Program-made: the position numbers and the translations under genes
Part shown: positions 15,743 through 23,175 of the stretch, in pieces
Layout of the letters: every line of letters begins with the position of its first letter
Numbering within the stretch: position 1 is the stretch's first letter
The notes under the pieces: generated by a model
The model's database searches: none
The model's input: only the letters and a program-made list of their open reading frames with translations
Told to the model about the DNA's origin: nothing
From: Cyclobacteriaceae bacterium
GTDB taxonomy: Bacteria > Bacteroidota > Bacteroidia > Cytophagales > Cyclobacteriaceae
Length of the DNA: 36,046 nt
Reading direction: 5' to 3'
Assembly: GCA_025358195.1 (NCBI GenBank)
Contig: JANYKP010000059.1
Location: 1-36,046 of the forward strand

Positions 15743-16804
15743 TTGTCTGTGAACCGCTGCCCAAGAAAGCCATTTTTATTAGTAAAAAGCACGATTTTTG
15801 TCGTTTTGGCCATCATTTTTTCGACGTCAATTTTGACTGCTTTTGCGCAGGGGCAGGAAGAAAATCAACCCACAGAAAATGCCGGTCACAAGGAGGTATT
15901 CAATGTGAGTGAAGTCATCCTGGAACACGTGATGGATGCCCATCAATGGCACCTCACCGATGGCCTGGTGATCCCGCTTCCCATCATTGTATATTCTGCT
16001 GAAAAAGGGCTTGATGTTTTTTCCTCCGCTCGTTTCTTTGAGCACCATGAGCCTGTTGATTACAACGGATACAAACTGGAACACAACCATATTTATCTGG
16101 CCGACTCACGAAAAGCAGTATTGGATTTGTCTATTACCAAGAATGTGTTGATGCTGTTCATCAATGCATCGGTACTTTTATTTGTGTTTCTTTCCGTTGC
16201 CCGCGCTTACAAGACAAACAAAGGCAAAGCCCCCAAGGGACTGCAATCGTTTATCGAACCGATTGTTGTTTTTGTAAAGGATGAAATCGTCAAGCCCAAC
16301 GTCGGTCCGAAGTATGAAAAATATCTTCCCTATTTGCTGACCCTTTTCTTTTTCATCTTCTTCGGCAATGTACTGGGCTTGCTTCCTGGTGCGGCTAATC
16401 TCACAGGAAATATTGCCGTGACATTAGTCCTGGCGTTACTTACATTTTTTATTACAATTTTTAGTGGTAATAAAAATTACTGGTCACATATATTCTGGAC
16501 ACCCGGTGTGCCACACTGGCTGCGCGTGATTATTTTGCCGGTGGAGTTGATCGGTGTATTTACTAAGCCATTCTCCCTTACTGTGCGTTTATTCGTCGCC
16601 ATCACAGCCGGACATATTGTGATCCTGGCATTGATTTGCCTAACATTTATTTTTCAAAGTTATTTTGTGGGGATAGGATCGGCCATCGTGGTAATTTTCA
16701 TCAACCTGATTGAATTGTTGGTAGCTGGGATACAGGCATATGTTTTTACGATGTTCACATCACTCTACATTGGTATGGCCATTGAGGAGCACGAGCATCA
16801 TTAA
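15743..16804 (+). CDS. atpB: F1Fo ATP synthase subunit a
   Basis: About 353 aa, longer than the E. coli protein (271 aa). The extra length is an N-terminal hydrophobic signal-like segment (VKSTIFVVLAIIFSTSILTAFA|QG) and a periplasmic stretch, as is common in Bacteroidota. The membrane core begins near residue 130. The essential arginine is in FSLTVRLFVAIT and the late helix Gln in GIQAYVFTMFTSLY, so the proton half-channels are intact. The protein ends EEHEHH. The start is either TTG at 15743 or GTG at 15749; there is no nearby ATG. It leads the run atpB-E-F-H-A-G. Confidence 0.95.
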   Translation: MSVNRCPRKPFLLVKSTIFVVLAIIFSTSILTAFAQGQEENQPTENAGHKEVFNVSEVILEHVMDAHQWHLTDGLVIPLPIIVYSAEKGLDVFSSARFFEHHEPVDYNGYKLEHNHIYLADSRKAVLDLSITKNVLMLFINASVLLFVFLSVARAYKTNKGKAPKGLQSFIEPIVVFVKDEIVKPNVGPKYEKYLPYLLTLFFFIFFGNVLGLLPGAANLTGNIAVTLVLALLTFFITIFSGNKNYWSHIFWTPGVPHWLRVIILPVELIGVFTKPFSLTVRLFVAITAGHIVILALICLTFIFQSYFVGIGSAIVVIFINLIELLVAGIQAYVFTMFTSLYIGMAIEEHEHH

Positions 16805-16842
16805 GGAAGAAAATGGAAGCAGCGAAGACTGCTTAAAATATT

Positions 16843-16865
16843 CCGGGGAGTCCCGGTCTTTGTTT
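16843..16865 (+). terminator. small GC hairpin with T-rich tail before atpE
   Basis: CCGGG (16843-16847) and CCCGG (16852-16856) pair around GAGT, followed by TCTTTGTTT. The stem has only five base pairs, so this is a weak attenuator or an mRNA-protecting or processing element rather than a firm terminator. It lies 26 nt before the atpE start, in the gap between atpB and the high-copy c-subunit gene. Confidence 0.35.
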
Positions 16866-16882
16866 CACTTAAATTTTAAAGT

Positions 16883-17128
16883 ATGTTATTCTCAATTTTA
16901 GTAGACATCAGCTACGCGATTATGGGTGCGGGCATTGGCGCAGGTCTTGCTGCAATTGGTGCGGGGATCGGTGTTGGCCGGATCGGTGGCTCTGCAATGG
17001 AAGCAATGGCTCGCCAGCCGGAAGCTGCCAACAAGTTGCAGACCTCCATGCTTGTGATTGCTGCTCTTGTTGAAGTAGCCGCGCTTTTTGCGTTGGTTAT
17101 TTGCTTGCTGATTTCCTTTAAGGGATAA
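16883..17128 (+). CDS. atpE: F1Fo ATP synthase subunit c
   Basis: 81 aa with two transmembrane helices joined by the polar loop around RQPEA (residues 44-48). Helix 1 has the Gly-rich packing motif (G15, G17, G19, G21 and beyond). Helix 2 carries the ion-binding Glu64 in LVEVAALFAL. The residues after Glu64 are Val-Ala, and a Ser or Thr that would complete a sodium site is missing, so the ring is predicted to carry protons. It forms the c-ring, needed in about ten or more copies per complex. Hairpins flank the gene on both sides, which may help set that excess. Confidence 0.97.
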   Translation: MLFSILVDISYAIMGAGIGAGLAAIGAGIGVGRIGGSAMEAMARQPEAANKLQTSMLVIAALVEVAALFALVICLLISFKG

Positions 17129-17135
17129 GCTGATT

Positions 17136-17180
17136 AGGAAGATTTGCCCTAGGCAATTGGCCGGGCAAATCTTCTTTAAT
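17136..17180 (+). terminator. strong terminator-like hairpin between atpE and atpF
   Basis: A perfect 12-bp stem, GAAGATTTGCCC (17138-17149) and GGGCAAATCTTC (17163-17174), can be extended by two pairs. It has a 13-nt loop and is followed by TTTAATT. It begins only 10 nt after the atpE stop, inside what should be one operon. The T-tract is short, so partial termination or 3'-end protection of an atpE message is more likely than a full stop, since atpF-atpG have no other obvious promoter. Confidence 0.65.
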
Positions 17181-17225
17181 TCTACAAAAGTGAGAAATCG
17201 TTGGGCTAATTGAAAAAATAAACTT

Positions 17226-17720
17226 ATGGATTTACTAACCCCCGCCTCCGGCCTTCTTTTCTGGCAACTGATCATCTTCGTTGCGCTCTTTGTCCTGTTG
17301 ACCAAGATGGCCTGGAAGCCTATCTTATCTTCATTGAAAGAAAGAGAAACGTCCATTCAAACAGCACTCGACTCGGCTGAGAAAGCAAAAGCAGAAATGG
17401 CTTCGCTAAAATCTGACAATGAAAAGCTTTTGAAGCAAGCGCGTGAAGAACGTGATCATATTTTACGAGACGCGCGGGAAGCTGCCAACCGCGTTCATGA
17501 CCAGGCCCAGACGGATGCTAAGAAAAATGCAGACCGGATCATTCAAGATGCAAAAGCGGTGATCAATATCGAGAAGCAGGCAGCCCTGCGCGATGTGCGT
17601 GCTCAAGTAGCACAATTTTCTTTAGAGGTCGCTGAAAAACTCATCAAGAAAAACCTCGCTAACGATAAGGCACAAAAAGACCTTGTGGAAAGTTTCATAA
17701 AGGAATTAAAGCTGAACTAG
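17226..17720 (+). CDS. atpF: F1Fo ATP synthase subunit b
   Basis: 164 aa. An N-terminal membrane helix near residues 8-27 (GLLFWQLIIFVALFVLLTK) is followed by the typical W-K-P-I-L motif and then a long Ala/Glu/Lys/Arg-rich coiled coil that forms the peripheral stalk dimer. Length and layout are normal for the family. It starts 97 nt after atpE, behind the strong hairpin, and is separated from atpH by 3 nt. Only one b gene is present, so the stalk is a homodimer. Confidence 0.96.
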   Translation: MDLLTPASGLLFWQLIIFVALFVLLTKMAWKPILSSLKERETSIQTALDSAEKAKAEMASLKSDNEKLLKQAREERDHILRDAREAANRVHDQAQTDAKKNADRIIQDAKAVINIEKQAALRDVRAQVAQFSLEVAEKLIKKNLANDKAQKDLVESFIKELKLN

Positions 17721-17723
17721 TTC

Positions 17724-18284
17724 ATGGCTGATTTACGAGTAGCATCAAGATACGTAAAGTCACTGCTTGATTTGGCAGTGGAGAGGGGGGCCGTAGAAGC
17801 TGTTCATCAAGATATGCTGCTGTTTTCGAAAATCTGTACAGAAAATCGCGCCTTTGTGCTGATGTTAAAGAGCCCGGTAATCCGTCATGATAAGAAGCGG
17901 GATATTCTTGAAAAGATATTTGCAGGCAAAATGAATCCTCTTTCGATGGCGATCATCGACATTCTTACCCGTAAGAACCGCGAACCCTTGTTACCTTCTA
18001 TCGCCACTGAATTTCATAATGCCTATAACCTATACAAAGGAATTGGCCAGGCAAGCATCACGACCACATTGCCAATGGATAAGGAAATGCGCGAGATGAT
18101 CGAATCGATCGCGAAGAAGCTTAGTGATAGAAAACAAGTCGAGATGGATGAGAAAGTGGATAAGGATTTGATCGGTGGATTCATCCTCAATGTAGGCGAC
18201 CGCCAAATCGACGCATCCATCAAGAGTAAATTAAAAAAGCTGAGCTTGAAATTCAATGAGAACTATTATGTGAAGGAGTTTTAG
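17724..18284 (+). CDS. atpH: F1Fo ATP synthase subunit delta
   Basis: 186 aa, the normal length. The N-terminal helical domain starts with RVASRYVKSLLDLAVERGAVEAV and contacts the top of F1. The conserved C-terminal GGFILNVGDRQIDASIKSKLKKL is the family signature and binds the b-subunit stalk. It follows atpF by 3 nt and precedes atpA by 53 nt. That gap contains a short direct-repeat cluster. Confidence 0.96.
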   Translation: MADLRVASRYVKSLLDLAVERGAVEAVHQDMLLFSKICTENRAFVLMLKSPVIRHDKKRDILEKIFAGKMNPLSMAIIDILTRKNREPLLPSIATEFHNAYNLYKGIGQASITTTLPMDKEMREMIESIAKKLSDRKQVEMDEKVDKDLIGGFILNVGDRQIDASIKSKLKKLSLKFNENYYVKEF

Positions 18285-18289
18285 AATGA

Positions 18290-18333
18290 CGAGTTACGAA
18301 AGACGAATAAAATTTACGAATAACGAATAACGA
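18290..18333 (+). repeat. ACGAATAA-type direct repeats between atpH and atpA
   Basis: The 53-nt gap consists mostly of variants of one unit: ACGAGTT, ACGAAAG, ACGAATAA, ACGAATAACGAATAACGAAA. The unit (T)ACGAATA(A) occurs at least three times at 8-16 nt spacing. It occupies the leader of atpA, one of the most highly translated genes of the operon. Low-complexity repeats of this sort occur in some Bacteroidota intergenic regions; their function is unknown to me. Confidence 0.55.
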
Positions 18334-18337
18334 AATT

Positions 18338-19912
18338 ATGGCAGAGATCAGACCTGAAGAAGTATCCGCAATATTACGCGAGCAATTATCTCACGCCCGT
18401 ACGGATGCTGAGTTGGAAGAAGTTGGTACCGTGCTGACGATCGGTGATGGCGTAGCTCGTATATACGGCCTCACCAAAGCCCAGGCTGGGGAATTGATTC
18501 AATTTGAAAATGGTTTACGTGCATTGGTACTGAACCTGGAAGAAGATAACGTGGGTGCCGTGTTATTGGGTGATCCTCAGGGTATCAAAGAAGGAGCCAC
18601 TGTAAAACGCACCGGCCAGATCGCTTCCATAAAAGTTGGAGAGGGTGTCCTTGGTCGTGTGGTTGATACATTGGCAAAACCAATTGATGGCAAAGGCCCG
18701 CTGTCGGGTGACCTGTATGAAATGCCACTGGAGCGTAAAGCACCTGGGGTAATTTTTCGTCAACCCGTAAATGAACCACTTCAAACAGGTATCAAGGCCA
18801 TTGACGCGATGATTCCGATTGGCCGCGGCCAGCGTGAGTTGATCATCGGTGATCGCCAGACCGGAAAAACGGCAGTGGCCATTGACGCAATCATCAATCA
18901 AAAGGAATTCTACGAATCAGGCAAGCCGGTATATTGCATTTATGTTGCTATTGGTCAAAAGGCCTCGACTGTTGCATCGGTTGCTGCCACTCTGGAAAAG
19001 GCAGGAGCATTGCCGTTTACGGTTATCGTTTCAGCTTCAGCCGCTGATCCGGCCCCTATGCAATTCTTTGCACCGTTTACAGGCGCTGCGATCGGCGAGT
19101 TTTTCCGCGATACTGGTCGTCCTGCCCTCGTTATTTATGATGATTTGTCCAAACAGGCGGTATCGTATCGTGAGGTTTCGTTGCTATTGAGAAGACCCCC
19201 GGGACGCGAAGCGTATCCTGGCGATGTATTCTATTTACACTCACGCCTTCTGGAACGAGCAGCAAAAATTATTAACAATGATGCGCTGGCACAGAAGATG
19301 AATGACCTTCCGCCTTCTATCAAGCATCTTGTAAAAGGTGGCGGTTCTCTCACGGCGCTTCCGATTATTGAAACACAGGCCAATGACGTTTCCGCTTATA
19401 TTCCAACCAACGTTATCTCCATTACAGACGGGCAGATATTCCTGGAGACCAACCTTTTCAACTCGGGTATCCGCCCGGCTATCAACGTAGGTATTTCTGT
19501 ATCGCGGGTAGGTGGATCGGCACAGATCAAATCAATGAAGAAGGTAGCCGGTACCTTGAAACTTGACCAAGCCCAGTTCCGTGAGCTAGAAGCGTTTTCG
19601 AAGTTCGGTTCTGATCTTGACGCATCTACTAAACTGACGATCGAACGCGGCCGCAGAAATACAGAAGTTTTGAAGCAACCTCAATATCAACCCGTACCGG
19701 TCGAGGAGCAGGTAGCAATTTTAACAGCGTCAACCCGGGGCTATCTTGACAAGGTTCCGGTGAATAAAGTGAAAGAGTTCGAAGCGGATTTTCTTGCCTT
19801 GATGAGAGCCCAACATAAAAATATCCTCGACAATTTCAAAGTTGGTAAGGTGGAAGATGCGGATATGGAAATGTTGAAAAAGGTTGCGCTGGAATTGGCT
19901 GGCAGCTACTAA
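18338..19912 (+). CDS. atpA: F1Fo ATP synthase subunit alpha
   Basis: 524 aa, full length. The N-terminal beta-barrel contains GDGVARIYGL. The nucleotide-binding core has the P-loop GDRQTGKTAVAID, and the alpha-subunit signature PAINVGISVSRVGG sits in the C-terminal half (NLFNSGIRPAINVGIS). Alpha binds a non-catalytic nucleotide and alternates with beta in the F1 hexamer. The matching atpD (beta) and atpC (epsilon) genes are not in the window. In Bacteroidota they usually form a separate locus, so this is expected. Confidence 0.98.
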   Translation: MAEIRPEEVSAILREQLSHARTDAELEEVGTVLTIGDGVARIYGLTKAQAGELIQFENGLRALVLNLEEDNVGAVLLGDPQGIKEGATVKRTGQIASIKVGEGVLGRVVDTLAKPIDGKGPLSGDLYEMPLERKAPGVIFRQPVNEPLQTGIKAIDAMIPIGRGQRELIIGDRQTGKTAVAIDAIINQKEFYESGKPVYCIYVAIGQKASTVASVAATLEKAGALPFTVIVSASAADPAPMQFFAPFTGAAIGEFFRDTGRPALVIYDDLSKQAVSYREVSLLLRRPPGREAYPGDVFYLHSRLLERAAKIINNDALAQKMNDLPPSIKHLVKGGGSLTALPIIETQANDVSAYIPTNVISITDGQIFLETNLFNSGIRPAINVGISVSRVGGSAQIKSMKKVAGTLKLDQAQFRELEAFSKFGSDLDASTKLTIERGRRNTEVLKQPQYQPVPVEEQVAILTASTRGYLDKVPVNKVKEFEADFLALMRAQHKNILDNFKVGKVEDADMEMLKKVALELAGSY

Positions 19913-19954
19913 CTGGGTATCAACCTGACAATGATTGTTCGACGATTTTAACAT

Positions 19955-20830
19955 ATGGCTAGTTTAAAAGAAGTCAAGACCCGGATCAGTTCGGTGACCA
20001 GTACGCAGCAAATCACCAAAGCCATGAAGATGGTGGCGGCGGCGAAACTGCGCAAGTCCCAGGACCGTATCATCCAGATGCGCCCCTTTGCGCAAAAGAT
20101 GACCGCTATATTGCAAAATCTCTCATCCGGAAATAATGACGGCGATAACTGGTACAGCACGGTAAGGAAAGAGGAAAAAATATTGATTGTTGCGATTAGC
20201 TCAGACCGCGGATTATGTGGATCCTTTAACTCCAATGTTTTTAAAGCCGTGCTTCGCCTTATCCAGGAAAAATATTTAATTCAACAGGCTAAAAAGAATG
20301 TTACGGTTCTTTCTATAGGTAAAAAGACAGCAGACTATTTCGGCAAACGGCAGTACCCGCTAATGGGGGACTTTGTAAATATTTTTCAAGGATTAACTTT
20401 TGAAAAAGTCGCTGAGGCGGGACAGTATCTTATTGATGCTTTTCGTCGTGGAGATTACGATAAGATCGAAATTGTTTACAACCAGTTCAAGAATGTTGCT
20501 ACTCAAATATTGATCACGGAACAATTTCTGCCAGTGTTACCGATTGCTTCCGCGAAAAAGCAGGATATTGATTATATCTTTCAACCGAACCAGGAAGAAA
20601 TCATGTCAGGACTTATACCTAAGTCGTTGAAAGTGCAGTTATACAAAGCCGTACTCGATTCTAACGCTTCCGAAAATGGAGCTCGCATGACCGCCATGGA
20701 CAAGGCGAATGAAAACGCTGGTGAAATGCTCAAGGACCTTAAGTTGATGTATAACCGCACACGCCAGGCGGCGATCACCAAAGAAATTCTTGAGATTGTG
20801 GCCGGAGCGGAGGCGCTTAAGTCTGTATAG
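19955..20830 (+). CDS. atpG: F1Fo ATP synthase subunit gamma
   Basis: 291 aa. The N-terminal helix begins MASLKEVKTRISSVTSTQQITKAM and the C-terminal helix contains RMTAMDKANENAGEM...YNRTRQAAITKEILEIVAGAEAL, the two halves of the rotor coiled coil. SSDRGLCGSFN in the middle domain is also conserved. It is the last gene of the ATP synthase operon here, with a terminator 27 nt past its stop. Confidence 0.98.
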   Translation: MASLKEVKTRISSVTSTQQITKAMKMVAAAKLRKSQDRIIQMRPFAQKMTAILQNLSSGNNDGDNWYSTVRKEEKILIVAISSDRGLCGSFNSNVFKAVLRLIQEKYLIQQAKKNVTVLSIGKKTADYFGKRQYPLMGDFVNIFQGLTFEKVAEAGQYLIDAFRRGDYDKIEIVYNQFKNVATQILITEQFLPVLPIASAKKQDIDYIFQPNQEEIMSGLIPKSLKVQLYKAVLDSNASENGARMTAMDKANENAGEMLKDLKLMYNRTRQAAITKEILEIVAGAEALKSV

Positions 20831-20855
20831 GAAAGAGAAAAATAGAATAAATTGA

Positions 20856-20886
20856 GGGCTCATCCTGACAAGGGTGAGCTTTTTTG
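20856..20886 (+). terminator. intrinsic terminator after atpG
   Basis: GCTCATCC (20859-20866 region) pairs with GGGTGAGC (20872-20879), with one T-G wobble, around a short TGACA(A) loop. It is followed by TTTTTTG. A GTG within the 3' arm opens the longest frame of the next gene, which argues that the next gene really starts further on at 20934. Confidence 0.85.
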
Positions 20887-20933
20887 TTAGCCATCCGATC
20901 GTGCATTATAAGCTCGTGGTCACGAATTTTCCA

Positions 20934-21758
20934 ATGAAAAATATTTTTCAGTTGTATCGATTTTTGAACCTGATCAGTGTAGATGTAGCGTTTGGTGCGG
21001 TGGTGTGTGCGGCTTTTTTCGCACGAATTTTTCGAATTGAGTTGCGTCCGCAGGGTCTCATCGCGTTGGGGATTACTGTGTGGATTATTTATACTGTCGA
21101 TCACTTGCTGGATGTCCGCCAGTTGAAAAGGGAGGCCTCTACAAAACGACACCTTCTTCACCAGCGTAATTTTCGTGCAGTATGTACACTGGTGACGGTG
21201 GGGGTGGTGATCGATCTCTGTATGATTCTGTTTATCCGAAAACAGGTTTTTGTTTGGGGAATGGGGTTGGCAATAATTGTATTACTCTATCTGCTTTTTC
21301 AGCGATTGATTACTCCTTTTAAAGAAGCGATGGGTGCTCTTTTGTACGCGGGAGGTGTATTGTTACCTGTGCTATCGCTCCATATAACACCACTTTCAGC
21401 TTCTCTCATTTTTCTCATGATTGCCTTTGTGCTTACGGCCTTGATAAACCTGGTTTTATTTTCATGGTTTGATTTGGAGCATGACAGCAATGACACCCAA
21501 GTATCCATGGTTACATTTTTCGGAAAGCAAAAGTCAAAAAGGGTTCTATCAGTCTTGTTTTTGTTACAGGGATTCCTGTTGACGTGCTTGCTGGTGAGCA
21601 CTCCCTATAAAACTGAAGCCTTGATTTTGGGTAGCATGAATGTTGCCCTTGTCATTCTCCTGGTGGCGGCTGACTGGTTTAAGCGGGAAGATATTTACAG
21701 GCAGGCGGGAGATTTCATTTTCCTGTTTCCCTTACCTTATGTCATCTTGAATGGATAA
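20934..21758 (+). CDS. UbiA-like polytopic membrane protein of unknown substrate
   Basis: About 274 aa from the ATG at 20934, with seven or eight predicted membrane helices. Two acidic segments sit where the UbiA prenyltransferase superfamily has its metal/diphosphate motifs. The first, WIIYTVDHLLDVRQ, resembles the NDxxD motif but lacks the leading Asn. The second is FDLEHDSND. The layout suggests a UbiA-type prenyltransferase or a degenerate relative, but I cannot name the substrate. The frame extends upstream to a GTG at 20874, which lies in the atpG terminator, so I prefer the ATG. Its last 8 nt overlap the start of a methyltransferase gene, so the two are translationally coupled and probably work on the same lipid-like product. 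Confidence 0.65.
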   Translation: MKNIFQLYRFLNLISVDVAFGAVVCAAFFARIFRIELRPQGLIALGITVWIIYTVDHLLDVRQLKREASTKRHLLHQRNFRAVCTLVTVGVVIDLCMILFIRKQVFVWGMGLAIIVLLYLLFQRLITPFKEAMGALLYAGGVLLPVLSLHITPLSASLIFLMIAFVLTALINLVLFSWFDLEHDSNDTQVSMVTFFGKQKSKRVLSVLFLLQGFLLTCLLVSTPYKTEALILGSMNVALVILLVAADWFKREDIYRQAGDFIFLFPLPYVILNG

Positions 21759-22374
21759 AAACCACAGTTTTGATTCAGTGGCGCGGTATTACGATCTGTT
21801 GACCGGGATCGTCTTTGGAAAATCAATCCGTCGATCACAGACTTGCTTCCTCAACAACCTGTCCCCCACATCCACTGTGCTTGTGCTTGGAGGTGGTACA
21901 GGTTGGTGGTTAAAGGAGTTTCTTCAGCAGAAACCTGGCTGCAGGATTTTGTACGTCGACTCGTCCTCCGAAATGTTAACCCGGGCAATGAAAGCTGTTG
22001 GAGATAATAGTCGGATTACGTTCAGGCTTGGAACGGAAAATTCGATTAAGGAGGTATATGAATTTGACGCAGTGATAACGTTCTTCTTTCTTGATCTTTT
22101 CTCCCATGAAGAACTTCGAAGTGTGATTGCTAAAATTAAAGTTTCCCTCAAACAAAACGCCCATTGGCTGGTATCTGATTTCACTAATACAACCTGGTGG
22201 CATGCTTGTATGTTGTTAGTCATGTATTCTTTTTTCAGAATCAGTACTGGGCTCCAGAATAAAAACCTTCCTGATTGGACTGAAGTATTATTGGAGAACG
22301 ATCTGCACGAACTGGATCAAAAAATGTTTTACGGAGGCTTTATTAAAAGTGCTTTATACCAGACCATTGAATAG
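21751..22374 (+). CDS. class I SAM-dependent methyltransferase
   Basis: 207 aa. Motif I is clear: TVLVLGGGTGWWLKEFL near residues 40-56. An acidic residue ends strand 2 (RILYVDSSSEML, near 70), and there is a later FDAVITFFFLDLF strand (motif IV region). These bind S-adenosylmethionine. The C-terminal half is divergent, so the acceptor cannot be told. It overlaps the UbiA-like gene by 8 nt. Quinone and polyprenyl-ring pathways join these two activities, and that is my inference here, but the protein does not look like UbiE or UbiG. Confidence 0.8.
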   Translation: MDKNHSFDSVARYYDLLTGIVFGKSIRRSQTCFLNNLSPTSTVLVLGGGTGWWLKEFLQQKPGCRILYVDSSSEMLTRAMKAVGDNSRITFRLGTENSIKEVYEFDAVITFFFLDLFSHEELRSVIAKIKVSLKQNAHWLVSDFTNTTWWHACMLLVMYSFFRISTGLQNKNLPDWTEVLLENDLHELDQKMFYGGFIKSALYQTIE

Positions 22375-22496
22375 TGATGCTCCTCAACCACATAGGAGCG
22401 GCATAGATCTCATAGGATGCTTACCTCCGATGAAGACTGTCCGCCATATGTGTTTAAATTATTCTGTTATTTATCAACATGACATTAGAAGAAGGA
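22375..22496. other. intergenic gap, convergent; nothing firm
   Basis: The gap lies between the methyltransferase stop and the stop of the minus-strand SRPBCC gene. A 6-bp inverted repeat (GCTCCT at 22379-22384 with AGGAGC at 22394-22399) has no T-tract on either side. I see no open frame worth calling and no clear terminator. Confidence 0.4.
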
Positions 22497-23024
22497 TTAG
22501 TCAAATTCCAAATCTCCGGTCTCAATTTCAATTTTAAGCAGGTCCAGTTGCGTTTGAGCCTCATCTTGCAAATACGACTTTGAAAGAACGAGTATTGATT
22601 TCCACATCAGGTTATTACCCGTGATACTGTAGTGGGCCGTAATTTCAGTCTTTGAATCTTTTGGAGCCAGCATAAAATCATATTCTGACCTCAGTACATC
22701 ATTTGTTAATTCAAAGCTGGCCAATTCAGGAGCTTTTATTTCTTTCATCACCTCCCGCATGACATAACGTTCTTTCTGGCGGATGATAAGCTCATAGACG
22801 GCACCTGCCTGGAAGTGATTGCCGCTCTTAAGCGTAAGTCGTTCAAAACCGGACACCCATTTTTTCATCCGACTTGTGTCATGGAGAACGGCCCAGCACT
22901 TTCCCGGTGAGGCATTGATGGAAACGACTGACGTATATTCAAAGGAGGGAATAGCCAGCCCAAGGGATATTAAAACAGCAAGCAGAATAGTAACCACAAT
23001 GCCGAGATACTTTATCATTTTCAT
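22497..23024 (-). CDS. SRPBCC-fold (START-like) protein with N-terminal membrane anchor
   Basis: 175 aa. A hydrophobic N-terminal helix near residues 5-26 is followed by the polyketide-cyclase/SRPBCC pattern: VVSINASPGKCWAVLHDTSRMKKWVSGF near 34-61, then strands and a C-terminal amphipathic helix. The fold binds hydrophobic ligands. Ligand and partner are unknown. It is monocistronic: it converges with the methyltransferase gene and diverges from the sensor kinase gene. The two ATGs (MKM) are in frame two codons apart. Confidence 0.72.
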   Translation of the reverse strand: MKMIKYLGIVVTILLAVLISLGLAIPSFEYTSVVSINASPGKCWAVLHDTSRMKKWVSGFERLTLKSGNHFQAGAVYELIIRQKERYVMREVMKEIKAPELASFELTNDVLRSEYDFMLAPKDSKTEITAHYSITGNNLMWKSILVLSKSYLQDEAQTQLDLLKIEIETGDLEFD

Positions 23025-23175
23025 GAATTGAATTTAGCACACAAATCAATTTTATCGTTGCGCACGGCGGACTTTGTGAATTTGTTGCAAAGCGATAATA
23101 CTTAAATATTGGGTCATTTCTTACATCCATAGCTGAATCCGCGGCGCAAACCTTACTTTTACCTTTTAACGTGGG

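Noticed and set aside
16883..17128. Possible sodium-driven c-subunit
   Set aside because: The residues after Glu64 are Val-Ala, not the Ser or Thr needed for a sodium site.
15743..20830. Missing atpD and atpC as a sign of deletion
   Set aside because: A separate atpD-atpC locus is normal in Bacteroidota, and the operon end is marked by an intact terminator.
20874..20933. GTG start at 20874 for the UbiA-like gene
   Set aside because: It lies within the 3' arm of the atpG terminator. The ATG at 20934 begins directly before the first membrane segment.
22379..22399. GCTCCT/AGGAGC hairpin after the methyltransferase gene
   Set aside because: It has six base pairs, a 9-nt loop and no T-run on either strand.
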